Both the position numbers and the translations under genes were made by a program. From Paenibacillus tundrae (lineage in GTDB: Bacteria; Bacillota; Bacilli; Paenibacillales; Paenibacillaceae), in NCBI RefSeq assembly GCF_030812775.1, contig NZ_JAUSTI010000003.1, forward strand, positions 1 through 64,000: a stretch of 64,000 nt of DNA, written 5' to 3'. Shown in pieces: positions 18,093-26,171 of the stretch. The notes beneath the pieces are model-generated. The model was given only the letters and a program-made list of their open reading frames with translations. It searched no databases and was not told the origin of the DNA. Within the stretch, counting starts at the first letter, position 1. Each line of letters opens with the position of its first letter.

Positions 18093-18397
18093 GAAGATCC
18101 TCCTTTGAGATAAAGCGCTTTTTTAAAAGTTAATTGGTTAGTTGGGAAAGTAATAAAAGTTTAAGTTGTGTAAAATCCTTCGATTCTGCAACGCTACACT
18201 GTGTTAAACTGGCTGCGTTGATTTGTCCTAAAGTCGTGAATTTGTATAATTAATTATTATAGCACCATTATAGCCAAATGCTACATAGAATTCGCAGTTT
18301 CATGTAACAAAAATAGGATTTTTGAGTTTTAACACAGCGTGAACGACTGAGAAAATTATGTTATGCTTGTTAGAATTGGATAAAGGAGGGAGAACTA

Positions 18398-18505
18398 TTG
18401 AGCTTTATTTGGGAAAATACAATGATTTCATTAATAGCTACAATCATATTTGGAGTCGGCATTTTGGCGATCGTTCGGTTGATCATCAAGTCCTTTCAGA
18501 AATAA
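18398..18505 (+). CDS. Small single-pass membrane protein (35 aa)
   Basis: Short ORF with a very good ribosome binding site: TAAAGGAGGGAG is followed eight bases later by a TTG start. The product is 35 aa: a polar start (MSFIWENT), one hydrophobic helix of about 20 residues (ISLIATIIFGVGILAIVRLI) and a short basic end (KSFQK). This matches the build of small bacterial membrane peptides. It lies divergently from cimA and upstream of dinB; no homologue is known to me. Evidence is the ribosome binding site and the clean membrane helix. Confidence 0.6.
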   Translation: MSFIWENTMISLIATIIFGVGILAIVRLIIKSFQK

Positions 18506-18560
18506 ACTGGATCGAGTGATGAAGGAGCTATTAAAGGTATAATGGAATTCATTAAACGAT

Positions 18561-18649
18561 AAGCATTTTGCATCTTAATTCAAATTTATTGCAAGTCCAT
18601 TGAAGCAGTTTGAATTCCATGATGATGATCAACAGGATACAAAATGCTT
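18561..18649. repeat. Extended imperfect inverted repeat between the 35-aa gene and dinB
   Basis: Outer arms AAGCATTTTGCATC / GATACAAAATGCTT (one mismatch) and inner arms AATTCAAA / TTTGAATT give a long two-part hairpin of about 90 bases. No T tract follows directly. Confidence 0.55.
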
Positions 18650-18787
18650 GTATAAATGCGAGTTCTGGAACAACCTCTATAAATAATTTTACATAAGAAA
18701 CTGGAATATTATAAACTATAGAGTGTGGGGTATAATGATACATTTCTCATTGTCTACGAGTCGGTATACGAAAGGGCGGAGGTAATT

Positions 18788-20089
18788 ATGTCTTCAGACG
18801 GAACGCATTATACCCATGTTGAACAATATTATCCTGCCGCCGGGCGGGTCATTTTGCATGTGGATATGAACGCTTTTTACTGTTCTGTGCATGAAGCAGA
18901 GGAGCCTGAATTATATCGAGGCAAGGCGACGGCTGTGGCTGGCAGTAGCGAGGTGCGAAAAGGGGTCATAGTAACCTGCTCCTACGTAGCTAGAGGTAGA
19001 GGAATATCAACAGGCATGGTTGTCCACCAGGCCATGAAGAAATGTCCTGATTTAATTGTGATTCGACCTGATTTTCATTTATATCGAAAGTATTCCAGGG
19101 CATTCATGCAAATCGCATACAGCTATACACCGCTGCTTGAGGCAACCTCTATTGATGAGTGTTATCTTGATATCACCGGTTCGAAACAGTTCGGGACACC
19201 TATGGAAATTGCAGCCAGCATACAGGATCGAATTCGAGAGGAGCTAGGATTACCCTGTTCCATTGGAATTGCGCCTAATAAGTTGCTTGCCAAGATGGCA
19301 TCAGACCTGAAAAAGCCTAACGGGATTTCCATTCTGCGAATGAGAGACGTGCCCAACATTCTATGGCATAGACCATGCAATGAACTGTTTGGCATAGGTA
19401 AGAAGACAGCGGAGAAGCTAAAGAAGATCGGTATTGAGACGATTGGACAGCTTGCCCATTCAGATGAGCGAATGCTTACAGATCTATTTGGTGTCAACGG
19501 TACCTGGTTGAAGAATTCAGCTAAAGGGATTAATCATTCGCCTGTGCAGGCTGAGCGGGAAGCGAACAAGTCCATCGGACACACAACAACACTGCCAGCG
19601 GACATATCGGATATGAATGATGTGCAGCGGGTTCTTTTAAATATTAGTGACCAGGTCGCCAGAAGGCTGCGTAAGCATGAAATGTTGAGTCAGGGCATTC
19701 AGATCACCATTCGCACGCCGGACATGAAGACCATTACCCGCTCTCGGTTAATGGAAGTGCCTACAGAGGATTCGTCCATCATATATCGGGAAGCTTGTGC
19801 GTTGTTCGCTAAACACTGGGGGAGTGGGAAACCGGTTCGAATGTTAGGCATCACCCTACAAACGTTGATCCCGCGTGAAGAATCTGCCATTCAGATGGAT
19901 CTGTTTGAATATGAGCAGAAGCCGAAGAAGGAGAGCTTGATTCGGATCATGGATCAATTGCGTGACAAATTTGGGGAAAATGCAGTTGTAACCGCGGGCA
20001 TGATTGGTGACGATCCATCCGTGTTACTGCGCGACCATAAAGTACGGGGAACTTCCTTGCAAAAAGATAATTTGCAAAGTCTTGATTAA
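18788..20089 (+). CDS. dinB: DNA polymerase IV (Y-family, translesion)
   Basis: Error-prone polymerase of 433 aa that bypasses DNA lesions. Catalytic acidic residues are visible in LHVDMNAFYCSVHEAEE (Asp26; the following Phe-Tyr pair gives the steric gate at Tyr31) and in SIDECYLDITG. The little-finger domain lies at about 240-350, and a C-terminal QMDLFEYE motif (near residue 395) looks like a beta-clamp-binding peptide. The ATG at 18788 is preceded by GGGCGGAGGTAATT; the frame upstream is not family-like. I looked for a LexA box upstream and did not find a convincing one. Confidence 0.95.
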   Translation: MSSDGTHYTHVEQYYPAAGRVILHVDMNAFYCSVHEAEEPELYRGKATAVAGSSEVRKGVIVTCSYVARGRGISTGMVVHQAMKKCPDLIVIRPDFHLYRKYSRAFMQIAYSYTPLLEATSIDECYLDITGSKQFGTPMEIAASIQDRIREELGLPCSIGIAPNKLLAKMASDLKKPNGISILRMRDVPNILWHRPCNELFGIGKKTAEKLKKIGIETIGQLAHSDERMLTDLFGVNGTWLKNSAKGINHSPVQAEREANKSIGHTTTLPADISDMNDVQRVLLNISDQVARRLRKHEMLSQGIQITIRTPDMKTITRSRLMEVPTEDSSIIYREACALFAKHWGSGKPVRMLGITLQTLIPREESAIQMDLFEYEQKPKKESLIRIMDQLRDKFGENAVVTAGMIGDDPSVLLRDHKVRGTSLQKDNLQSLD

Positions 20090-20162
20090 ATAAGGCATAA
20101 TAGAGACTTGCGGTTATAAAATTGTTTGTAATTACTCTTACTTTGTATTAATATGTTTCTAG

Positions 20163-20450
<288 letters not shown>

Positions 20451-20477
20451 TTCATTATCTATATTGTAACTAATGCT

Positions 20478-20518
20478 AAGCACTTTCTGCTGTCTTCCAC
20501 AGTGGGACGTGCTTTTTC
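20478..20518 (+). terminator. Probable terminator of fer
   Basis: Imperfect AAGCAC ... GTGCTT stem with inner CTTCCAC/GTGGGA pairing, followed by TTTTTCGTT. Confidence 0.5.
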
Positions 20519-20644
20519 GTTGTTTACACGTATGTGTCAGATCATGGTGGAAAATAATCCGAGGACTCAAGTCCTATGGATTTCAATCGTCAATCTGCCG
20601 ATATATAAGAAGAAACGGAAAATGGCGAACTGATGGAGGATCGG

Positions 20645-22066
20645 ATGCAAAATACTCATTTACGTACATATGTGAAGAAACACCCAGACAATAAAATGGC
20701 TTGGTATTTGCTAGGCAAGGAGTACTTGAATGAAGGCCAAGAAGCGAAAGCCAATTACTGCTTTCAACAGGCTGGGGAGGTATATGAAGCTTTTGAGCGC
20801 AGTAAAGCGCCAGCAGATATATGGGTGGATTATCAGAATAAACTCGTGGAGATGGGCGAGCAAAAAGAGAAGAAACAACGGGTTCGCAAGTTGTGGTTAA
20901 CCTTGGTCATGTTGCTAGTGCTTGCGTTAGTACCGCCTGCCGATGCTCCTGGCTTCAGCCGTGATACAGCCACAGCACTCACAGATGCGCTGGCTGCAAC
21001 AGATGATCAGGAAGAACAAGCTGGGGAAGCATCAGTTGCAGATTCAGAGGGGAATGATTCCAGTGTATTTACTGCCGGCACCTTCGGAGGTGGAAGTCAG
21101 GGCGAAACTGCATTAGCTGAAGCCTGGGCTGGTGCGGGATCGAACGTGCAGACGTCAGCCGTTCTCGGTATGCAAATGTCTGGTCAATGGTCGTTGTGGA
21201 AGCGTAATATGCCAGTGAAGTACATCGTACAGACCAATAACAAAGGAAGATTGACAGCCCAAAGCTATGATGCGAAACAGTGTGACTGTGAGCCTCCAGA
21301 GGTTTCAACGGAAGTAAAACAGTTGGCGGCAGCTTGGACGGCCAAGCAAGAGGTGGTCGCATCGCTGTCTAGTGCAATCGGATCTTATCGGAAAAAGAAT
21401 GGAGCTTGGCCCAAAAATGTAAACCAACTTGCGCAGCCGTTTCCTAATAATGTGCTAGGTGAGACCTCGCCCGGCATGAGTCAAATGTTTCCTGTTCTAC
21501 TTGCAATGCATCAACAAGGTAAAGCAACTAAGCCTCAAACGGGTACCGCTACAGTAGACAACGCAGTAGATTCAGCCGATGTGTTTGGGGATACGTTAGG
21601 TGGTGTGCCTTTCCTGAAGGAACCGCTCGAGATTGTTGTGGACAAGAAGAATCACAGGCTCGCGCTCCTCAGTGGGGACACGATTATTCGCAATTATGAG
21701 GTGGGTCTAGGTGGGGATCGAACGCCAGAAGGTACCTTTGTCATCAGTGATAAAGTGGTTAATCCAAATGGTCGCTCCAACGGAGAGTTTGGGACAAGGG
21801 GAATGCAGCTCTCGGATACCAATTATGCCATCCATGGGACCAACGAGCCAGATAGTATCGGACTAGATGAATCCCTTGGATGTGTGAGGATGAACAAAGC
21901 AGATGTGGAAGAGCTATTCGCACTTGCTCCTCAGGGTACTCCCGTGCGGATTGGGACGGATCTGCTTCCTGATACCGTGGTTGTTCCAGAAGCGAAGGAT
22001 CGCTACAAGGACACGCTTGTGCCTAAGCAAAATAATCCGAACAAGACGTATCACTGGTTGAACTAG
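20645..22066 (+). CDS. TPR-containing L,D-transpeptidase (YkuD domain)
   Basis: Peptidoglycan-crosslinking or modifying enzyme of 473 aa. Residues about 5-60 look like a cytosolic TPR pair (MAWYLLGKEYLNEGQEAKAN). A membrane anchor (about 82-98, LWLTLVMLLVLALV), a low-complexity acidic spacer, and an extracytoplasmic helical region follow. The C-terminal YkuD domain (about 330-445) contains the catalytic HGTNEPDSIG ... SLGCVRMNKAD, with the His and nucleophile Cys both present. The start at 20645 is chosen because GGAGG lies six bases upstream; the ATG at 20633 would overlap that site. The TPR on the inner face could tie wall synthesis to a cytosolic partner (inference). Confidence 0.9.
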   Translation: MQNTHLRTYVKKHPDNKMAWYLLGKEYLNEGQEAKANYCFQQAGEVYEAFERSKAPADIWVDYQNKLVEMGEQKEKKQRVRKLWLTLVMLLVLALVPPADAPGFSRDTATALTDALAATDDQEEQAGEASVADSEGNDSSVFTAGTFGGGSQGETALAEAWAGAGSNVQTSAVLGMQMSGQWSLWKRNMPVKYIVQTNNKGRLTAQSYDAKQCDCEPPEVSTEVKQLAAAWTAKQEVVASLSSAIGSYRKKNGAWPKNVNQLAQPFPNNVLGETSPGMSQMFPVLLAMHQQGKATKPQTGTATVDNAVDSADVFGDTLGGVPFLKEPLEIVVDKKNHRLALLSGDTIIRNYEVGLGGDRTPEGTFVISDKVVNPNGRSNGEFGTRGMQLSDTNYAIHGTNEPDSIGLDESLGCVRMNKADVEELFALAPQGTPVRIGTDLLPDTVVVPEAKDRYKDTLVPKQNNPNKTYHWLN

Positions 22067-22164
22067 GTACACACATGGCACGTTAATGCACCTTCATTAT
22101 CATCGAACTGCCCTTATACAGCCTGCTAATGATTATGTAAAATGTAAAGCATGGGTTGGTTCAT

Positions 22165-22302
22165 TTACATATTGGCGATAATAATCAGTGCGCTAATAAT
22201 AATGATTAATCCGACCACACTGGCTGCTGTCCAGATGATAGCTTTTCGATTCACTTCTTCTTTTTTCTGCTGAAGTGTTGGTGGTTTACGTTTGGGAGCC
22301 AT
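22165..22302 (-). CDS. Small single-pass membrane protein (45 aa)
   Basis: ORF of 45 aa with AAGGAGGAACAGCTT directly before its ATG. The N-terminal half is strongly basic (MAPKRKPPTLQQKKEEVNRK) and the C-terminal half is one long helix (AIIWTAASVVGLIIIISALI). This N-in tail-anchored layout is common in Bacillales small proteins. It sits between the L,D-transpeptidase and pyrD genes on the opposite strand. Family not recognised. Confidence 0.7.
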   Translation of the reverse strand: MAPKRKPPTLQQKKEEVNRKAIIWTAASVVGLIIIISALIIIANM

Positions 22303-22642
22303 AAGCTGTTCCTCCTTATCATCGAGCTGTTATTCATGTGACTATGGTATCATTGTAAAGAATTCCCCTTCTCTTTTCCAGTATGCAGGTAGATTTCTTA
22401 TCATGCCTTTTTGAAATAAGAAATCAGGTATCGCGTGTAAGGTTCTGATCATAGCATTTTTATGGAAAGCGTATACTTGTATCCGATCTTTGGATGATCT
22501 GAATAAATGATTGTGTCTATACGTAAATTACTTTCCTTTTGAAGAAGAAACGGATAGACTTGTGTATAGAGTGTTTTTTTACATATGAAAAGACGGGAAA
22601 GCCTTTTTTAAAAGCGTACCGGACGAGAACGGAGTGAACGAT
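22303..22642. other. Intergenic region upstream of pyrD
   Basis: About 340 bases. A possible plus-strand promoter is TTGTGT near 22560 with TATGAA 18 bases later. I see no PyrR-type attenuator or other structured RNA. Confidence 0.3.
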
Positions 22643-23740
22643 TTGTTATACAGAAGTCTTGCAAAACCGCTATTGTTCAAAATGGATCCTGAGCAGGCTC
22701 ATCATCTCATTATTGGTGGCCTGAGTGGTATGGGGAGCATACGCCCGGTGCCTTCTGGTTTACGTGTAATGTATGGTGTGCGTGAAACGGCTGATCTCGC
22801 AGTGGATATGTTTGGATGCCACTTCCCTACGCCTGTAGGATTAGCAGCAGGCCTGGACAAAAACGGACAAGCTGTAACGGGGTTCTCTTCGATTGGATTT
22901 GGGTTCATGGAGGTAGGTACTGTGACGCCTCTAGCTCAGCCAGGGAACGATCAGCCACGATTGTTCCGTTTGCCTCCAGATGAGGCGCTAGTGAACCGTA
23001 TGGGATTCAATAACTTGGGTGCGGAAGCGATGGCAGGTGAACTATCTCGTCTGAAGGAACGTCGTATTCCAGTCGCTGTGAATATCGGTAAGAACAAGGC
23101 AACACCAAATGAAGAGGCACATCTAGATTATGCGAAGTGCATCCGAGCACTGTACCAATATGCTGATCTGTTTGTCGTGAATATAAGCTCACCAAATACA
23201 CCGGATTTGCGTAATCTGCAACATGGGAACGAATTAAAAGAATTGCTTGCTGCAGTTATGAATGAGATAGAAGCCCAGCGAGCAAGTGTTGGTGGCGCAG
23301 CCAAATCCGTTCTTGTCAAAATTGCACCAGATGTTAACGATCAGGAGCTTGAATATATGGTGAGAACGATAGCCGATAGCGGTGTAGCTGGTATTATCGC
23401 AACCAATACGACGATTAGTCGGGAGGGGTTGTCTCACCAGCATGCGAAGGAAACAGGTGGACTAAGCGGTAAGCCACTCCGTGATCGCTCTACGGACATC
23501 ATTCGTCAAATCTATCGCCAGACCGAAGGGTTGCTCCCGATTATCGGCTCAGGTGGTATTTTTACAAGCGAGGATGCTTATGAGAAAATTAAGGCGGGAG
23601 CAAGCCTTGTGGAAATTTATACAGCTCTGATCTATGAAGGGCCAGAAATAAACCGCCGCATCCATGCCGGATTGCGCGAATTGTTGCGCCAAGATGGGTA
23701 TAATCATATTTCCGAAGCGGTGGGTGCGGAGCACAAGTAA
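22643..23740 (+). CDS. pyrD: Dihydroorotate dehydrogenase (quinone), class 2
   Basis: Oxidises dihydroorotate to orotate in pyrimidine synthesis, passing electrons to the membrane quinone. The 365-aa product has the class 2 N-terminal membrane-associating helix (LLYRSLAKPLLFKMDPEQAH). FMN-binding and catalytic blocks are FPTPVGLAAGLDKNG, EVGTVTPLAQPGN, NRMGFNNLG, VNISSPNTPDL (class 2 catalytic Ser), IATNTT and IGSGGIFTSEDA. The TTG at 22643 is five bases after GGAGTGA and matches the family start better than the GTG at 22634. It stands apart from other pyr genes, as usual for class 2 enzymes. Confidence 0.93.
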   Translation: MLYRSLAKPLLFKMDPEQAHHLIIGGLSGMGSIRPVPSGLRVMYGVRETADLAVDMFGCHFPTPVGLAAGLDKNGQAVTGFSSIGFGFMEVGTVTPLAQPGNDQPRLFRLPPDEALVNRMGFNNLGAEAMAGELSRLKERRIPVAVNIGKNKATPNEEAHLDYAKCIRALYQYADLFVVNISSPNTPDLRNLQHGNELKELLAAVMNEIEAQRASVGGAAKSVLVKIAPDVNDQELEYMVRTIADSGVAGIIATNTTISREGLSHQHAKETGGLSGKPLRDRSTDIIRQIYRQTEGLLPIIGSGGIFTSEDAYEKIKAGASLVEIYTALIYEGPEINRRIHAGLRELLRQDGYNHISEAVGAEHK

Positions 23741-23872
23741 GAAGAGAAGGAAGTTCCCCAACAGCAAAATATAGAAGCTTGGAAGAGGTTAAGTGTACGG
23801 GACTCTTCCCCCCGACAAACATCATGTATAATAGGTAATATAGGGGACGCTATAGAGACAGGAGGCATAAGC

Positions 23873-24688
23873 ATGGACGGTAGAGACTGGGGTACATTTT
23901 TACTTCCTTATGAACAAGCGGTAGAGGAATTGAAGGTTAAGTTCAAGACAATGCGGGCGGAGCTGAAGAAAAGGGAAGAATACGCTCCAATCGAATTCGT
24001 GACGGGTCGTGTCAAAAAAATATCCAGCATTTTGGAGAAGTCCAGGCGTTTGAATGTGCCGCTGGATCAGGTAGAAACCGGGATAGAGGATATTGCAGGA
24101 ATACGGATTATGTGTCAGTTCGTGGATGATATTCGCCGAGTAGCCGAATATATTCGCGCGCGTAAGGATCTAACCGTTCTCATTGAAAAAGATTACATTA
24201 CGAACTTCAAAGAGAGTGGATACCGCAGTTTCCATATGATCATTGAATATCCTGTTCAGACGGCACTTGGACAAAAGATCGTGTTGGCCGAGATTCAGAT
24301 CCGGACGTTAGCGATGAATTTCTGGGCGACCATCGAACATTCCCTCAGTTATAAGTTTCGGGAGAGTCTTCCCGATGATATGCGAGCTAGGCTGAAAAAG
24401 ACGGCTGAAGCGGCATTTGTCCTTGATAATGAGATGTCAGCAATTCGATTGCAAATCCTTGAGGCACAGAAGGCATTTGAGGATGACTCTAATATCGTAT
24501 CAAGAACACTGAACATCATACATCAATTGTATTTCTACCATCTGGTGAATGAAGCAATTGAAGCCCAGAAACGGTTCAATGATTACTGGGAGCGTCATGA
24601 CATGGAAGGGCTTAAAGACCTTCTAGATGATGTGAAGACACTTTTGAACAATGCAAGGAAGGGCGAAAACCCAGATGAACAGCTATGA
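23873..24688 (+). CDS. relQ: Small alarmone synthetase RelQ (GTP pyrophosphokinase)
   Basis: Makes (p)ppGpp from ATP and GTP/GDP; a single-domain synthetase without hydrolase or TGS/ACT domains. The 271-aa product closely resembles YjbM/SasB of Bacillus: FLLPYEQAVEELKVKFK, IEFVTGRVKKISSI, EDIAGIRIMCQFVDDI, FKESGYRSFHMIIEYP (G-loop/substrate) and AEIQIRTLAMNFWATIEHS. The C-terminal helices beyond residue 200 are longer than in YjbM (about 210 aa). Its 3' end overlaps the DUF309 gene by 14 bp, so the two are coupled. Confidence 0.92.
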   Translation: MDGRDWGTFLLPYEQAVEELKVKFKTMRAELKKREEYAPIEFVTGRVKKISSILEKSRRLNVPLDQVETGIEDIAGIRIMCQFVDDIRRVAEYIRARKDLTVLIEKDYITNFKESGYRSFHMIIEYPVQTALGQKIVLAEIQIRTLAMNFWATIEHSLSYKFRESLPDDMRARLKKTAEAAFVLDNEMSAIRLQILEAQKAFEDDSNIVSRTLNIIHQLYFYHLVNEAIEAQKRFNDYWERHDMEGLKDLLDDVKTLLNNARKGENPDEQL

Positions 24689-25157
24689 GCCACTGTACAT
24701 CGACTACTTAATCTACTTTAATCGCGATCAGGACTATTTTGAATGCCATGAAGTGTTGGAAGAACTGTGGTTGAAATGTGATCGTGATTCATTTTATAAA
24801 GGAATGCTGCAAATTGCCGTTGGACTGTATCATTTTAGAAACGGCAATCTTCGTGGAGCGCGGATGATGTTTCAAAGTGCAGTAGACCTTCTGGAGACGT
24901 ATCCTGCTGCTCAACAGGGAATTGAGCTTGGACGATTAGTCCAAGAAGTTCGTGAGCTGTTAGAGGGACTGACAGATTCAGATTCGGACAGCTTCCCTTA
25001 TCGTGATCTAACGATTGTCATTCAGGATGAAGTGTTGATTCAAGCTGTTAGCCAAAGAAGCAAGCACGTGAAACCGAACATACCGCAGCGGCGAAGTCCG
25101 ACGCGTGGACGGATCTATGAAGAGAAGATGAAGGCATTACAGCAGAAAGAGCAATAA
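24675..25157 (+). CDS. DUF309 family protein
   Basis: Soluble all-helical protein of 160 aa. The DUF309 core is at the N-terminus (YEPLYIDYLIYFNRDQDYF, then ECHEVLEELWL, and LQIAVGLYHFRNGN). The conserved Tyr/Phe, Glu-Cys-His and Glu residues form the family signature, possibly a metal or small-ligand site. The family function is unknown. The ATG at 24675 lies inside the 3' end of relQ and has AAGGAAGGG upstream. A C-terminal basic tail follows. Translational coupling to an alarmone synthetase is suggestive only. Confidence 0.85.
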   Translation: MNSYEPLYIDYLIYFNRDQDYFECHEVLEELWLKCDRDSFYKGMLQIAVGLYHFRNGNLRGARMMFQSAVDLLETYPAAQQGIELGRLVQEVRELLEGLTDSDSDSFPYRDLTIVIQDEVLIQAVSQRSKHVKPNIPQRRSPTRGRIYEEKMKALQQKEQ

Positions 25158-25230
25158 AACGGAATACAGGATTACTCAGGCTAATTATCCTTTCTGACAG
25201 GGCTGTGATAGCCTGGCAGGAAAAATATAA

Positions 25231-25270
25231 AAAACACCCCGATCATGCCTTACAGGCTATCGGGGTGTTT
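25231..25270. terminator. Terminator after the relQ-DUF309 operon
   Basis: AAACACCCCGATa ... tATCGGGGTGTTT, 12-bp arms, T/A tracts on both sides. Confidence 0.85.
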
Positions 25271-25395
25271 CGTATTCTAGCGATGGATAAAGAAGGAGAA
25301 GGGACAGGCATAGAGCAGAGCAACCTAAATGTCTATGCTTGTCCCTCCATCAACAACATCTCTAAGTAACGGTGTCCATAACAGCGAACTTGTGC

Positions 25396-25941
25396 TTAAC
25401 TTGCTGCAGGCGTTGCGCTATCCTTGTATTTGTCAAAGAATTGTTTGTAGTCATCCAGAGTATAGCCGTTATCACTGCCATTCTCCTGGAGTCCGCCGAC
25501 CATGCGATCCTTCTCAACACCGTCTTGGTAATAAACAAGCGTTGGTGTGAACTCAATATTGTAATCTGTCCATCCAGCGTCAAACTCACGTAGGTTGAAC
25601 TGTGGCAATTGAATACCTTCTTGATCCACGAGCGGCATCAATTGAGGTGTTGTAGCACGGCAGTGTGAGCAATCCGATGCGAAGAAATAAACAAAAAAGC
25701 TTTCTTTGTTATCAATCTTAGCTTTCATGTCATCAGGCAAAATAATTTGTTGGTAATTCGGATCATCGAGTAATTCGCGAGTAGCTGAAGTGAGCTTAGA
25801 AGCCGGAATACCATACGCATTCTCTACAGCATCCATCTGCTTCTTGGATTGTTGATTCACCAGTACAAGTGCGGCTAGTAAAATGACAAAAATGCCTAGG
25901 AAAATAAGGATCGTGGCACTTTTCTTTTTCTTAGATTTCAT
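25396..25941 (-). CDS. Membrane-anchored thioredoxin-like protein
   Basis: Predicted extracytoplasmic disulfide reductase or isomerase of 181 aa: basic start (MKSKKKKSATI), N-terminal anchor helix (LIFLGIFVILLAALVLV), then a thioredoxin fold with the C-x-x-C site FFASDCSHCRATTPQL and cis-Pro in EFTPTLVYYQDG. The CSHC site and single anchor recall BdbA/periplasmic thioredoxin-type proteins. The ATG at 25941 follows GGGGGATG; an upstream in-frame extension of 36 residues is not family-like. Partner unknown. Confidence 0.85.
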   Translation of the reverse strand: MKSKKKKSATILIFLGIFVILLAALVLVNQQSKKQMDAVENAYGIPASKLTSATRELLDDPNYQQIILPDDMKAKIDNKESFFVYFFASDCSHCRATTPQLMPLVDQEGIQLPQFNLREFDAGWTDYNIEFTPTLVYYQDGVEKDRMVGGLQENGSDNGYTLDDYKQFFDKYKDSATPAAS

Positions 25942-26171
25942 TGAACATCCCCCATTATTCATATCATGATATGGCTTTGGCAAAAATTGAGTCTGGGATA
26001 ATATGCATAATACACCGAATTTTTGCTCAAGAATTAACCTACTTGTCATTATACAACATTACAGGCTGTAGTGGAATATCTACTGAACCGATAAGACAGC
26101 AAAACTCGGATATGATAACATAGAGCAAGATGTAGGCATTCTAAGAGATGCTGGTATTTTAACAGGACAGG

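Noticed and set aside
18093-18300. T-box or other leader upstream of citramalate synthase
   Set aside because: No GGTGG-type T-box sequence or terminator/antiterminator pair could be found.
18506-18787. LexA box for dinB, and the 63-codon minus-strand frame at 18552-18743
   Set aside because: No CGAAC-N4-GTTCG-like site is visible; the minus-strand frame has no ribosome binding site and runs through the inverted repeat.
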